A DNA stretch of 64,000 nt from Diprion similis. Its lineage: Eukaryota > Arthropoda > Insecta > Hymenoptera > Diprionidae. The notes under the pieces were generated by a model. That model had not been told where the DNA came from, made no database searches, and worked only from the letters and a program-made list of their open reading frames with translations. The position numbers were made by a program, and so were the translations under genes. Shown here in pieces: positions 1 to 12,204 of the stretch. How positions within the stretch are numbered: position 1 is the first letter of the stretch; every line of letters starts with the position of its first letter. Location: contig NC_060111.1 in the NCBI RefSeq assembly GCF_021155765.1, positions 4,058,481 through 4,122,480 of the forward strand. Direction: 5' to 3'.

Positions 1-1668
1 CAGATGGGTTGGGCTAAACAGAACGTAATGAACCACGGACTTTATCACTCTTACCATCAGCGGACGAGAATCCCACGTCCTGCTTCGTGACCCATCATCG
101 TTTACCAGTTATAATTTCCGTTAATATTGTCAGAAGTAATGCAAAATATTCATACTTCGTGAAATATTTTTTTCCGCCACAAAGTCTGGAAATTCAATTC
201 TATAATTTACACGTTAAAATCATCATTTGCGAGCCTGCAGACTGACGTAAATGGCAAGTAGGTTTGTGACGTTTGTGACTGTTGCCGGTAATATTTCTTG
301 CTCTACTTTACCGTATTACATTGATTTACGGGGCTTTCGCTCCGCGTTTAATATCCAAACATCAGACGTACTGTTTTCAGATACATTCAACGCTGCTTAG
401 TAAATAAGGAATTTCCATTCAAATTTTGAGTAATTATAATAACAAAAGTTTTTTAAAAATTGATTGGTTCATGGTGATAGCAGTAAACGTGGTTGTGAGC
501 AAACAAATAATTATATTTAACAAAGAACAAAGCTTGAAATTGTTTATTTCAGTTGGTTTTGGTTACGCACAATGCACTTTGAGTGTTCAAAAATCAGTTA
601 ATTATCAAAAATCAATTATCTTAATGAATAAGAGATCGACTGAACTTGAAAATCTATTCAGGGTAAATTTTAGCGATGAACTGCTTCTATGTAATTTAAT
701 GAAGACTGTTTTGCTGCTAGATTTTTTAATAAATGCCGCGATTTCAACCGTGCAATGCTTTTCTTGGAGTTCTTTTTTCAGTCTACAGTTTCTAACGAAC
801 TTGCCAATTGGCTCTTCCCAATTTTGTGGAATCTGGACCAACGAGAAAAATTTACGTACGAAGAGATAATATTTTCGGCCTTCTTATTCACCCTCTTTAC
901 TCCTTATTTGCTTTCTCACGAATCGTTTTATTTATCTTTTCTAACTTTAATTAAATAAAAATATACGTATCGAACAGAACATTGATCGCATATATTCGTG
1001 TTTCATTATTTATTTGATCATTGACATCTTCGTATTTACGTAACAATATATAAATTAGATAAGACGCGTGGCGTGAAAGGTCATCACCGGAAAGTAACGT
1101 CACAATACATGAATGACACGTTACTTGACGCTTAACAGTTTTTGCTAAAAATCTCACGAGGCGAATATCTAAGACTATGAAAATCATCGCGAAAATATTT
1201 TGCTCGTTGGCCTCCGATATCAAAGGGACACCATTCGTTGTCTTGTAAGATCCTTCTGGTACTCGCGTGCACGTGAGCTTGTTAGAATATCGTTAAAACT
1301 ATTCAATTTTCAGGTTAGGATAATCAAATCGTTGAATGAGTTTGAAGCGAACATAAAGTTAGACGAAAGTAGAATTACGTATGTAGAGGACGGCCGGGAA
1401 AAATGGGCCCCAAACGTTGAAAATTATTTTTAGCCCAAATCAAAAGAAATGATGATTTTTACATTTTTTGTAGAATGCGTTCCGGTTAAGGGGTTCATTT
1501 TTTCTGGCCCTCTCCTGTACAAAAGTTGACAGTAAAAATAAGAACTATTTATGATAAAATACAAAATCATAGTTATAAAAGTCGTTAATACGTGTAAAAG
1601 GTAGCGTTGAATGATGATCATCCGTAACATGAGGTGATTGGTCTACCTTAGAAGTCGAATTTTAATAT
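1..1668. other. Intergenic, no gene recognised
   Basis: AT-rich stretch downstream (3' side) of the minus-strand Nimrod gene A. Open frames here are short and lack splice context or recognisable domains. A stretch at 1120-1146 nearly matches one at 18791-18817 (identical over 20 bp, two mismatches over 27 bp), so a dispersed repeat may be present. Confidence 0.6.
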
Positions 1669-3661
1669 TTATGTAACTTCACAATAAATATGTTCTGAAA
1701 CATCGCGCTCTGTGGTTTGAAGCACAGGCTCCTTAGCTTTGATACTGTATACATTTGGCATAAATCCAACGTCGTCATATGTAGGTTCTGGGTCATCTAT
1801 AATTCGAATGCCGAAATGAAATTGAATAATGCAAATGAAATATGAATACGTATGGTGTTGAGAATTTTCATTCATTGCAAGAAGTTAAACAATTGATTTC
1901 CCATTTTGAATCAACGTTGAACATCGATACTTAAAATGAGAAAATGGATTGAACGTTGATTTGGGTTTTTCTTCTGGTGAACACCATGAACAAGTCTCAC
2001 TCTCTCTAATCGTTTGCCAACTTACCGTTTGTTGTGTTTTTCGATTTTTCTCTTAGTCGGCTGATATACCCGAGGCGGGTTATTCCAATTAGGAAAAGAG
2101 TTGCTCCTGCAAGCAGTACTCCTGCTATCAAGTTGCTATGTTTTTCCAGAAATGACAGTTCAGGTTTCGTGTTATTGCACCTTACATCTGGAAATATAAA
2201 AGGAAGATTAATAATTAGCAAATGCGCTGTGGCATAACTTGTGATGTTTATCATTACCAATTCCACCATTATAAGGGATCAAATGGTAAGTCACGTTTGC
2301 TCCAGACTTAGTAGAATGGAAAGCGTGCATCAGGAGTTCGTCCGGACAATTTATACCGCACGCAGGCACGGTTCGCGCAATTTCAGAATAGTTAGTTTCA
2401 TCATCAGTGCCCATTGTCAATAAAAGATTGCTGTAAGCGTTGCAAAAACATAATCAGATGAGTATTTTATATTCACAATTCTGGTAATGAAAAAAAATTT
2501 ATTCGCGTGCTAATCCTTAAATTATATGCTCAACATGCAGAAAGAAAAAATCAAATCATTTTTCAGAAACTCATCAAACTGCACTTGGATGCACCCTGCT
2601 AGGATGGGCGGGAAAAGTTCTCTCCACGTTCAGTGCAACCATCAAGTCAGGTTACAGGTTCTGAGGAATCGTCCATAACGCAAATATATCCGTGCTCACC
2701 TGGCTGGCGTATCGTCAGAATGACTCTCGGGGACCAAGGAAGCAACTACACATGCGAGTGGCTCGTCGCAAGACGGTCCGTTCCAGCCATCGTTGCAGAG
2801 GCATTCGTCAGGAGCTACGCATCTTCCGTTGGCACAGCCTTTTTTGCATTCCGGCAAGCAGCTGGTGCCGTTACCCACGTAGCGAGGCATGCACACGCAG
2901 GTGTTTGGCTTCTGGCACCATGCATTCTCCGCGCAAGAAGGGTTGCATTTTGGCGAACACTTGGTTCTGTCAGCACTAAATTTATGTTCATCATCGCACT
3001 GACTCCAGAAAATTGATATCCGATATTCAGTTTCACATACAGAAACGCATTTCTTCGGGTTTTCACTACAGCCACAGGTACGTGGTTTTTGGCAATTTTG
3101 GCAGCCTCTGGAATATTGTGCCACACAATTTCCACTTTTGTTTTCGTAGCCTCCGCAGCATGTCCTGTTCAATCTGAACGCCTCGTATGTCTATGACAAA
3201 AAGGATAATTCAAAGGTAATCGCATGGATACTTACGAAGAATCGACTCGACAAAGATTCGACGTCGCTACGCGAAAAGCTTTTCTCGCCTCATTTATGTA
3301 GTTCGTGCGCGTCTTAACGCAGGTGAAGAACAACCAACATCTCTCGTAGTAGGTCTCTTTACACGGAATAGAACGCGATGCGTTATAACTGAAAAAAATA
3401 CACCATCTCAAACAACGAACTTATCAAAGTGCCATTTTCAGATCATAAAGGAAATTTCTTCCTCTGAAGAAACTTGTAACAAAACATTCATAAAAAACCA
3501 AAGATGGTTGACTTATTGCTAGGCACTGACGGTTGTGGAGAACTATTTTTTCACCTCTCTCGTTCGTAGCATTCGCCACTAATATCTGCCATGATTCCGG
3601 AACACATCAAACATCCAGCAACCAACGCAGTCGCTGTCCATCTGACACTTTCAACCATCAT
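1669..3661 (-). CDS. Short Nimrod-type receptor A (signal peptide, NIM/EGF repeats, one TM)
   Basis: Six coding exons on the minus strand: 3555-3661, 3289-3388, 2700-3190, 2258-2430, 2026-2187 and 1669-1796, giving 386 codons plus stop in frame. Exon 1 is a hydrophobic signal peptide. The CCGGY motif at about residue 80 is the hallmark of the NIM domain, followed by about three Cys-rich EGF-like repeats ending NGPSC. Exon 4 carries a juxtamembrane PACGINC module. The TM segment is about residues 310-328. The tail has several tyrosines (YDDV, VYSI, IYCEV). The family is known for phagocytosis and bacterial binding by blood cells. Oddities: the donor of exon 2 reads GC (3287-3288) where the near-identical gene A' has GT, and a conserved tyrosine in exon 2 (IPYKETY in A') is cysteine. 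The repeat exon is almost identical to A', while the TM and tail exons are not. Function is inferred from family. Confidence 0.82.
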
Positions 3662-3759
3662 CGCAGTACCCCGAAATAAACAATGCCGCAAGCTAGTTAT
3701 AAGCGAAGTTGAGTATCATCATACCCACATTACTACTGACGAGTTTGTGGTGTGTTCAG

Positions 3760-3775
3760 CTCTATTTCTCCCACC
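3760..3775 (-). promoter_or_regulatory. Degenerate promoter-proximal element of gene A
   Basis: Gene-strand sequence GGTGGGAGAAATAGAG, 99 bp before the ATG of A. It aligns with the GGTGGG-N-GATAAGG element of A', C, D and E, but the GATA core is changed to AATA, so a GATA factor would probably not bind. Confidence 0.45.
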
Positions 3776-4629
3776 ATCACCAAGCAGACATTTTTCCTGT
3801 GGATGACAGTCAACAACGTTACAGTTTTTTCACAATTTTATGAAATTACTTTCTCTGTTTCATGAAATCGTGACACTTCGAGAAGACAACTTGCGTAATT
3901 ACGATCCACCCAATACTATTGGCTCCTATTTCCCTCATCCTTACTTGTGTCCTCGACGGTATAATTGTGAATGCGACATAAAAAAAAGTCAGTAGACGAT
4001 TCATCCTTATCTTTCCTGTCCGCAACGAACGAACATGATATCGCGTCTACACCTCGATTCCAAATAAATGTTTGTCGTCAAGTTGTCAGTCGACCAACCC
4101 ACGTTTGACTTCTTCATCTCTGACGAAGTTGAATCGTTGGACTTATTTGCTTTTGTATTTTGTGCAAAATGTATATTCTGGAAATTATGGAAATCGTAGT
4201 GACGAAAAGAGCTTCATGAATATCGCGTGCTGATCTGTACTCACTTGGACCTCTGAACGAAAGCATCAGAAGTAGACGAATCAGCATTCGCTGAGGGCAA
4301 ACAAGGAGATTACGATAAACGTCTACGTTTCAGACTGTTTACGTATCAAAGTTTAGTTGATTCAAGGAAAACATGCGTTGATGTTGAAAAGTTGTCAGTC
4401 TTTGATAGAATTTACTACCTAATATCATGGCCTGTATAGGGTGAAAACTGGCGCACGAATTCGATACGAGAGTCTTGCGTTGGATTAGTTGGTTGAGATA
4501 TCGTTATTCAGACGGGCTGCAAGACATTCAATGGGGTTAACACTAGCGTCAATAATTACTTGGAATCACAGGGACCAAAACTTAATCGTCAATAAGAATG
4601 TGACTCATTTCGGACTCGATCTCGAACAT

Positions 4630-4850
4630 CATTTTACTACCTTATGGCACAATGTTTGGTTATCTTCCGTAGAAACGAAGCACCTCTTTCTCCTTTCTCT
4701 CCTTCTCCGAAAGGCCCATAGTAAGTGTGAAAATCGTGAATACTGTGGAAAAAAGGCTGTGGCAAGCCTGTTGTTGATTCATCCATGCCACTTTCGCTTT
4801 CTTGGAATCTAGCACGTTTCCCGTTTAGCACCATCGATGTATCGCAGTCA
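4630..4850 (-). pseudogene. Decayed relic of a gene-B-like first exon
   Basis: About 50 bp at 4634-4685 align with the 3' part of B exon 1 (7609-7665) at roughly 80 percent by eye. Shared words include atggcaca, tgg, tatc and aaacgaagcac. The 5' part of the exon is hardly recognisable and no matching downstream exons were found. It looks like a dead remnant of an earlier receptor duplication. Its exact ends are uncertain. Confidence 0.4.
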
Positions 4851-5649
4851 GAAATATTGTGAATCAAAAATGAATGTAAATTGAAAGAATTATAAATGCA
4901 TCGTTTTTTTTTTATCGTGCATTAATTTTTACTCCTTGTCCTTTTCTTTCTGATCAATTTTCAGTAGAAAGGTTCATTTTCATCGACGTTTAGTCCATTT
5001 CTTAAAACTATGACTCCTCAAAAGTGAGCCAATAATCAACTTACCAAAAATCGTTCAACCTTACAATCCATGATTCTGTAATCCAACCCGAATCCTTACA
5101 CAAATTCTGCCTTCGATTTGACGTTAGGCTAGCTACGAATGTTCCTTACTTCTATCACTGTATATTCAAAAATATTAAATTTGGAACGAATTTTGAACCA
5201 GCGACTGTGTGGTTGAATAATTATTTACAAATAGCGAATCCATACACCTTACAGATAACGATATTTTTGAAAATTAAAATAATTCGAAATTGATTATCTT
5301 AGGATTTGCAATACATTTTTTATTACTACGTTTCATTAATTTCCTTGATATATTCTATTACATGATATGCATTTCCGGCGATAATGTTGAATCACGGCGT
5401 AGATCCAATAATGGAAAAGGCTCTTCGAGTCGTCTTACATTATCACTCATAAGTGTGAGGACAAATACCATGTTGAAGTACGAATGATACTTTATAAAGA
5501 GACGAAAATCTCACGTGATGACCGAGGCTCAAATTACATATTACAGGACACATACTTAATTTCGTGTGTAATTAATTCTAATTAAGGCGTGCTTCCTCAT
5601 CGTCCGTTGAGAAATCCTACCACAACCACATCGACAAGAAAGGAATTCT

Positions 5650-7715
5650 TTAGTCCTCCGTTGTGATGGTTGCGTAAGTGTGATTATCTTCCAAGAATTC
5701 GTTGCTGGTATATTGTACTATTTTATCTGTAACCAACGGAAATTTTACATTCGATCCACTGTGGCATAAAAAATATCCTTTCCAACGAACAATAAGGATA
5801 AATTTTTATCTGTTGTGATCTTTCGATCGATAACACAGTGAAATATTTAAGCAAGAACTTACCATTCAGCCTACTTTTTGATCTTCGCTTTTGCTTCACG
5901 ATATTTGCAAAGTAGAAGATCCCTATAATTGCCAAACTTGCTAATATTCCTAGCAATCCTGCTGCTATCCCTTTGTTATATTTTTCAAGAAATGTTTCAT
6001 CTGATTCAGTCGTACTGCAGTTTGTATCTGAAGATATAAGATTTACGTCACTTGTAGTATGGAAATACGTCAACTTAACTATAGGAATATTAACGGAAAA
6101 TAAAAATCAACATAGTTTTCACGAATTAGTCGCAAAAATAAAGTCACAAGTGCAACGTTCAACATCATTCCTTCACTAACAGATGGAAGTCACGTAGTAC
6201 GTCAGGCCATGGGTCGTTGGAGTTGGGATGTAATAAGCAGCATTTCTACAAAGTTCTTCAGGGCACGTTTGACGGCACGCAGGCAATGTCTCTATGGCAT
6301 AAGAAATACTTCCGGTGCAGGTGTTGGTCTGTATTGCAGGCATTTCCACAACGGATGGATTAATGGTTCTGCAAAATAACGATGAGATGTCAATTTGCGA
6401 TTTGGTAGTTTCACCCACAAAAACGTAACATTCTTCAACCAATCCGTCTGGAAAAGTTTTTTCTCATAACGAGAAATAAAAAGCGTAATTTCCTGATTTC
6501 AAAGAAATTATTATTCAAAAACAAACCACCAAATCACTTCTTGACATGCGTTACTTTGGAACATGGTTTCACCCTGTTAAATTGTTTAATAGCAAAATTG
6601 TTTAATATTGTTTAGTCTACTGTATAACGTCGTACAAAAGAAATTAAATTCGAGACTATCGATCTGGGATACTCGTCTTGTAATTAATCATGTTTTATCA
6701 AACAACGAACCACTTCCGGGAGAAGTTGATTCGCTGAAGAGACAGTTATCAAACTAACCGGGCATTGACCTTAGCTTTCTTTGTCTTGGGGCGAAGCACT
6801 TTCAGGATAATAAATTACGACAAAAATGGTGTCCGAGGCACAAGTAACTATCAATACTGAAATACCTATTTGTTACGGGGACAGGAGAGGCGACTAAGCA
6901 TACTAGCGCTTCTTGACAAGATGGTCCGTTCCAGCCACAGTAGCAACTGCAATTATTTGGAGACTTGCATATTCCGTTGACACATCCTTGCTTGCACTCT
7001 GGTAAACATGCTGTACCGTTACTCACGTAGCCATCCATGCATGTGCATGTTTTTCTATTTTGACACCATTTTTGGTACCGCGATTCCGTTTTCTCGTCCT
7101 TGTAACAATTTCTGCATGTCTGCAAACATTCCTCTGGCTTGTTGAAGTTCTTCTTTGTGCAGTCGCAGGTAAACGGCTTTTTGCAATTAGAGGAATCTGT
7201 GCAGGTTCCATTCACGTTCTTAAATCCATCGCAGCACGTTTTTTCCAATCGATACATCGTGTATGACTGTTACAGAAATCGTTATTAAATCGAGCTAAGA
7301 CTTGTGACGAATGAATTTTTTTCCATATTCATGGTTATACCTCGTTTATGTAACTCGTATGAGATTTGAGGCATGTAAAGAACAGCCAACACGTTTCGGT
7401 GTAGGTCTTCTGATAGGGGATCAAACGTGTTTCTGAATTCCTGTGAAATGAATGTACGATAAACATGAAATGGGGGGATTTGATTGGAAGAAAAATAATT
7501 CACTAGGGTATAAAATAACGCTACCAATCAATCAGAGACACAGAGAATTCGATTCTTCATTCTTGAAAAAACAGGACATGAAACTAAAAATCTTATATCA
7601 AACCTCACCCCACTACGTCATGGCACACTGTATGGCTATCCATTGTACAAACGAAGCACACCAAGCATCCCATGGCCAAGAAAGTCGCGGTCCATCGGTA
7701 AATCTTGACCGTCAT
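5650..7715 (-). CDS. Short Nimrod-type receptor B (signal peptide, NIM/EGF repeats, one TM)
   Basis: Six coding exons on the minus strand: 7609-7715, 7341-7440, 6866-7266, 6181-6368, 5863-6027 and 5650-5726, 345 codons plus stop, all junctions in frame. Exon phases match gene A. Exon 1 is a signal peptide ending in VCFVCTMDS. CCDGF at residues 80-84 is the NIM motif; two to three EGF-like repeats follow, ending NGPSC. The juxtamembrane exon carries LPACRQTCPEEL. The TM segment is about residues 286-307 and is followed by a basic stop-transfer stretch (KQKRRSKSR). The tail holds VQYTSN and HTYATI tyrosines. The donor of exon 3 is weak (gtattt). By family this is a blood-cell surface receptor for microbes or apoptotic cells; the ligand is unknown. 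Confidence 0.82.
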
Positions 7716-8985
7716 CGTGTTATTTTTCACCGAAGTCAAGAGTTTCAAGACCTGAAAGTAAATGCTTTGCAGGATCGAAAATGAAAAATGTCTGGTTGAT
7801 TGAGTCTCACCCCTCCCACCATGAGCAAGCGAGGATGAATTACGTCTTGCGCAGTTAGTAAGTGACGCTCAAAGATACTAGAAATCTCTTACCATATTCT
7901 GTGTCTGACTCGATGTCAAATATAACGGGTGAGATTAGAATTAATATTTTCGTTAATCAATCACTTAATGATTTGTGAAGGAATACAGCGCAATCGACGA
8001 ATCATCACTTCTCGCAATCGCCGCGTGAAAAATCCGTCATTTTCTTATTTTCAGAGATATTTGTTGAATACGATGCAGAAACTCCTGAGCTCCGTAACAG
8101 CTACGCCATTTTCTTCCGGTATTTCACATCTGTTGACGGCTCTGTTACGAGAGAATCTGACAAACTTACGGCGTCGTTTTCGAGGAAGCTGCTTAGTTTT
8201 TTCGAGGGGAAGCAGCCCTATTGAGAGAGTCGATTGTATAGAGTTTGGAACTACTAGAATCATCGTTTTGAACAAGGAAAAGGACTGCAACAATGAGAGA
8301 ATCTAAATAATCTAATGCATTTGTCTATTTTATATTATTTATGATGTTAACTCATAGAGTGGAAGATTTTGGATAATATTATGTTGGTACAAGAATTATA
8401 TTTCACTTCATTGTCGTCGATTTTATACTGTGACATTGTTTCTTATAATGATAAAATGCTATTCCAAAGAAGTAAAATAATAAATTATCGCATGAATTCA
8501 GTAATTCAGCAAACGCAGGGCAGATCTTGTTGAGTTACCGTTTATCGATGCGATTGGTGAAGAATTATATAAACTTATTCAATGATTTTGAATTCTACTT
8601 GACAATGAGTATGATAATTGACAAATTAAGTGACGCAAATTTCACGTAGCAACTTTAGGTTAAATTTTAATACGATGCTTGATTAAAAATATACTTCTTC
8701 ATTGGGAACTACGAAGAGTCGAATTCATGTCGAAGGTTTTCTTTTCACTTTACTCATTTGACTTCGGTGAAACTGAATCGAAATGAACCGCCTTATTAAT
8801 GATTATATGACCAACATTTGAGGGGTGAATATTACAATAGATAATTTCACCAAAGTTCGAAATTGCACGAGAGAAACCGCGATCACCAAGTTATTTGATG
8901 AAATCTATGGCTTTGTAAATGAGATGTACTATTTCGACCATATGCCGATAGAATAGAAAATCAATAGTCAGTAGCAGTCTGAGTA
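7716..8985. other. Intergenic between B and A', inside left palindrome arm
   Basis: No convincing gene. All nine differences I found between the palindrome arms fall within 7575-8425, partly in this stretch. A minus-strand open segment 8170-8284 has acceptor- and donor-like ends but no family resemblance. Confidence 0.5.
7804..7820 (-). promoter_or_regulatory. Degenerate promoter-proximal element of gene B
   Basis: Gene-strand GGTGGGAGGGGTGAGAC, 89 bp before the ATG of B. The GGTGGGAG half matches the shared element of its paralogues; the GATA half is mutated to GTGA. Confidence 0.4.
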
Positions 8986-10869
8986 TCACGAGCAGGCTTC
9001 GTAGAGTAAATTTTCTGTGACGTATACGTTGCTGGTATATTGGACTATATTATCTGAAATCCAGAAAAAATTGGTACATGATTGAAAAAATTAGGGGAAT
9101 TGAATGGTGTAAAGGTGACTGAAAATTTTATGTTTTTCATGATTTGCAACAACATGAACGGTATTCGGTCTTCAGAACATTGATCAACTTACCGGTTGAC
9201 ATGTTTTTTGATTTTTCTTTTCCTCGACGGGCATTCATTATTGTGCAAGTTATTCCTACTATCAAGAATGCTATTCCTGCAAGACTTACTCCTGCTATCA
9301 CATTACTGTGTCTTGCTAAAAACGACCGCCCAGATTTTGTGTTATTGCACCTTACATCTGGAACTATAAAAGGAAGATTAATAATTGGCAAGTGCGCTGC
9401 GGTATAACTTGTGATGTTTATCATTACCAATTCCACCATCATAAGGGATCAAATGGTAAGTCACGTTTGCTCCAGACTTAGTAGAATGGAAAGCGTGCAT
9501 CAGGAGTTCGTCCGGACAATTTATACCGCATGCAGGCACGGTTCGCGCAATTTCAGAATAGTTTGTTTTATCATCAGTGCCCATTGTGAATGAAAGATTG
9601 CTGTAAGCATTGCGAAAACATGATCAGATGAGTATTTTATATTCACAATTCTGGTGATGCAAAAAAATGTATTCACGTGCTAATCCTTAAATTATATGCT
9701 CAACATGCAGAAAGAAAAAATCAAATCATTTTTCAGAAACTCATCAAACTGCACTTGGATGCACCCTGCTAGGATGGGCGGGAAAAGTTCTCTCCACGTT
9801 CAGTGCAACAATCAAGTCAGGTTACAGGTTCTGAGGAATCGTCCATAACGCAAATATATCCGTGCTCACCTGGCTGGCGTATCGTCAGAATGACTCTCGG
9901 GGACCAAGGAAGCAACTACACATGCGAGTGGCTCGTCGCAAGACGGTCCGTTCCAGCCATCGTTGCAGAGGCATTCGTCAGGAGCTACGCATCTTCCGTT
10001 GGCACAGCCTTTTTTGCATTCCGGCAAGCAGCTGGTGCCGTTACCCACGTAGCGAGGCATGCACACGCAGGTGTTTGGCTTCTGGCACCATGCATTCTCC
10101 GCGCAAGAAGGGTTGCATTTTGGCGAACACTTGGTTCTGTCAGCACTAAATTTATGTTCATCATCGCACTGACTCCAGAAAATTGATATCCGATATTCAG
10201 TTTCACATACAGAAACGCATTTCTTCGGGTTTTCACTACAGCCACAGGTACGTGGTTTTTGGCAATTTTGGCAGCCTCTGGAATATTGTGCCACACAATT
10301 TCCACTTTTGTTTTCGTAGCCTCCGCAGCATGTCCTGTTCAATCTGAACGCCTCGTATGTCTATGACAAAAAGTATAGTTCAAAGGTCATCGCATGGATA
10401 CTTACGAAGAATCGACTCGACAAAGATTCGACGTCGCTACGCGAAAAGCTTTTCTCACCTCATTTATGTAGTTCGTGCGCGCCCTAACGCAGGTGAAGAA
10501 CAACCAACATCTCTCGTAGTAGGTCTCTTTATACGGAATAGAACGCGATGCGTTATAACTGAAAAAGATACACAATCTCAAACAACGAACTCATTCAAGT
10601 GCCATTTTCAGATCATAAAGGAAATTTCTTCCTCTGTAGAAACTTGTAACAAAACAATAATAAAAAACCGAACACGGTTGACTTTGCTACTGATTGTCGT
10701 ATAGAAAAATTTTCATCTTGGAAAACAGTTTAACACACTGCGTGATAAATCTGCGATTTTACCTCTTTCGTTCGTAGCACTCGCCCTCTCTATCTGCCAT
10801 GATTCCGGAACACATTAAACATCCAGCAACCAACGCAGTCGCTGTCCATCCAACACTTTCAATCAGCAT
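8986..10869 (-). CDS. Short Nimrod-type receptor A' (tandem paralogue of A)
   Basis: Six coding exons on the minus strand: 10763-10869, 10459-10558, 9870-10360, 9428-9600, 9193-9357 and 8986-9053, 367 codons plus stop. Same architecture as A: signal peptide, IPYKETYYERC pre-NIM exon, CCGGY at about residue 80, three EGF-like repeats, PACGINC juxtamembrane module, and a TM segment at about 310-331. The tail IVQYTSNVYV...LLYEACS resembles that of gene B rather than that of A. The exon 2 donor is a normal GT, unlike A. The exon 3 sequence and its flanking intron are essentially identical to A at an offset of 7170 bp, which suggests recent conversion. The protein is identical to that encoded by A''. 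Confidence 0.85.
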
Positions 10870-12171
10870 CGCAGTTCCTTTTATCGCATGCAGCACTGTC
10901 ACAGGCTAATTACAAATGAAGCAGAGCAAGGAAACTGGCAAGCTTGTGGTGCGTTGAGCCTTATCTTTCCCACCATCACCGAGTAAATATGTGTGAAGTC
11001 CAATGTCATTTCCGGATGACAGTCAATGATATTACGTGGAATAATCTTCACGATACTTTGTCCCTGAATTCTCTCCCTGATATCTCGCATCAAAGATGAG
11101 AGCCAAATTTCGGTAACACATAAAGTGTGGAAAATCAAAAATCAAATATTCGTAACACACTCAGTGTTTTCATAAATAGTTGTCCTTAAACACTGATCGA
11201 TAATTATTAAATTAATGGCTGAAGAATATTTGCGAGAGTTGACGCACGAGGTAACTGAGCGTTGGTTTATCGTTAATGCGGTTTACAAAGTATGCTGGTA
11301 GCTTGCGGTAGTTTATATTTAAACCATAAGACAAGCCAAGCTTGAGATCACGCAAGAAATTTTCAACCATAATACGTAGAAAATCGTGAACTTCAATTTA
11401 TTTCTTAACGTTCTTTCAACGTCATTTGGTTAGAATGATGAAATCAAGAATACTAAAAAAACTGTCCCGCCTAGTCAGGAAAATAAATAATCATCTTTGT
11501 GCATTATAATCGTACAAATTTTCACTCAAAACCAAAACGTCTGTTCAAGATCAAATCAATACCGTTTATAAAATCGATTGTTTAGAATGTAACAAAATCT
11601 ATATTACACTTGAGAATTTACCAGACAATTTTGTTAATCAATACATGTTCATAGTTAAAGAAACGAATGTTTAACAAAACAGTTTTTTACATGTCTGTAG
11701 AAAAATTAAATCGTTTGACATTCATTCGACGAATTTTCATTATACAAAACTACCTGGTCACGAGTATTGTCCGAATATCCTGTTCTCACATATTATATTT
11801 TACATTTGTAATAAAATAGTAAGAATCCAAAGAGAATAAAGTCGTTTCATAAACCAATTATTGCGAAATTAATAAAAACAATGTGGGTGTCACAGGAAAT
11901 TGGTTACCAATTTCAACTTGTAATTAAGTAGCTAAAGTAGATCACTAATTGATATTCAGTTTTGTCAGTGAACGGTGAGAACAAAAATTCTATGTCGAAG
12001 GTATAGCTGATTCTATGTTTTAAATCACTATAAATCAAACTTCCATTTCTCGACTGACTACTTATTTTGTAATATTTTTTTCATCAGTAATTGGCGTAGT
12101 GCCGATTTTTAGAACTGACGAAGTAATCGGCACGCCTTATTTTCGAATGTCAAAATTTCGGAAAAAACATA
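10870..12171. other. Intergenic between A' and palindrome centre
   Basis: Left-arm sequence without a recognisable gene. Contains the A' promoter element and a small hairpin, GTGCCGATT at 12099-12107 against AATCGGCAC at 12125-12133. Confidence 0.5.
10959..10974 (-). promoter_or_regulatory. GGTGGG/GATAAGG promoter-proximal element of A'
   Basis: Gene-strand GGTGGGAAAGATAAGG, 90 bp before the ATG. It contains a consensus GATA-factor site (GATAAG). The same element with the same spacing precedes C, D and E. Regulation by a blood-cell GATA factor (Serpent-like) is inferred. Confidence 0.6.
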
Positions 12172-12204
12172 TCGTCCAATGACGTCATCGAAAATGGGGA
12201 TCAC

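Larger units (their letters stand above)
3662..5649. other. Intergenic between genes A and B
   Basis: Holds the degenerate promoter element of A just upstream of its ATG and a decayed receptor exon near 4.63 kb (separate entries). Otherwise nothing recognised. Confidence 0.55.

Noticed and set aside
8170-8284. Minus-strand open segment with acceptor (gttgcag) and strong donor (gtaagt), mirrored at 17037-17151
   Set aside because: No similarity to any receptor exon and no start or partner exons; differs between the arms. Kept only as intergenic note.
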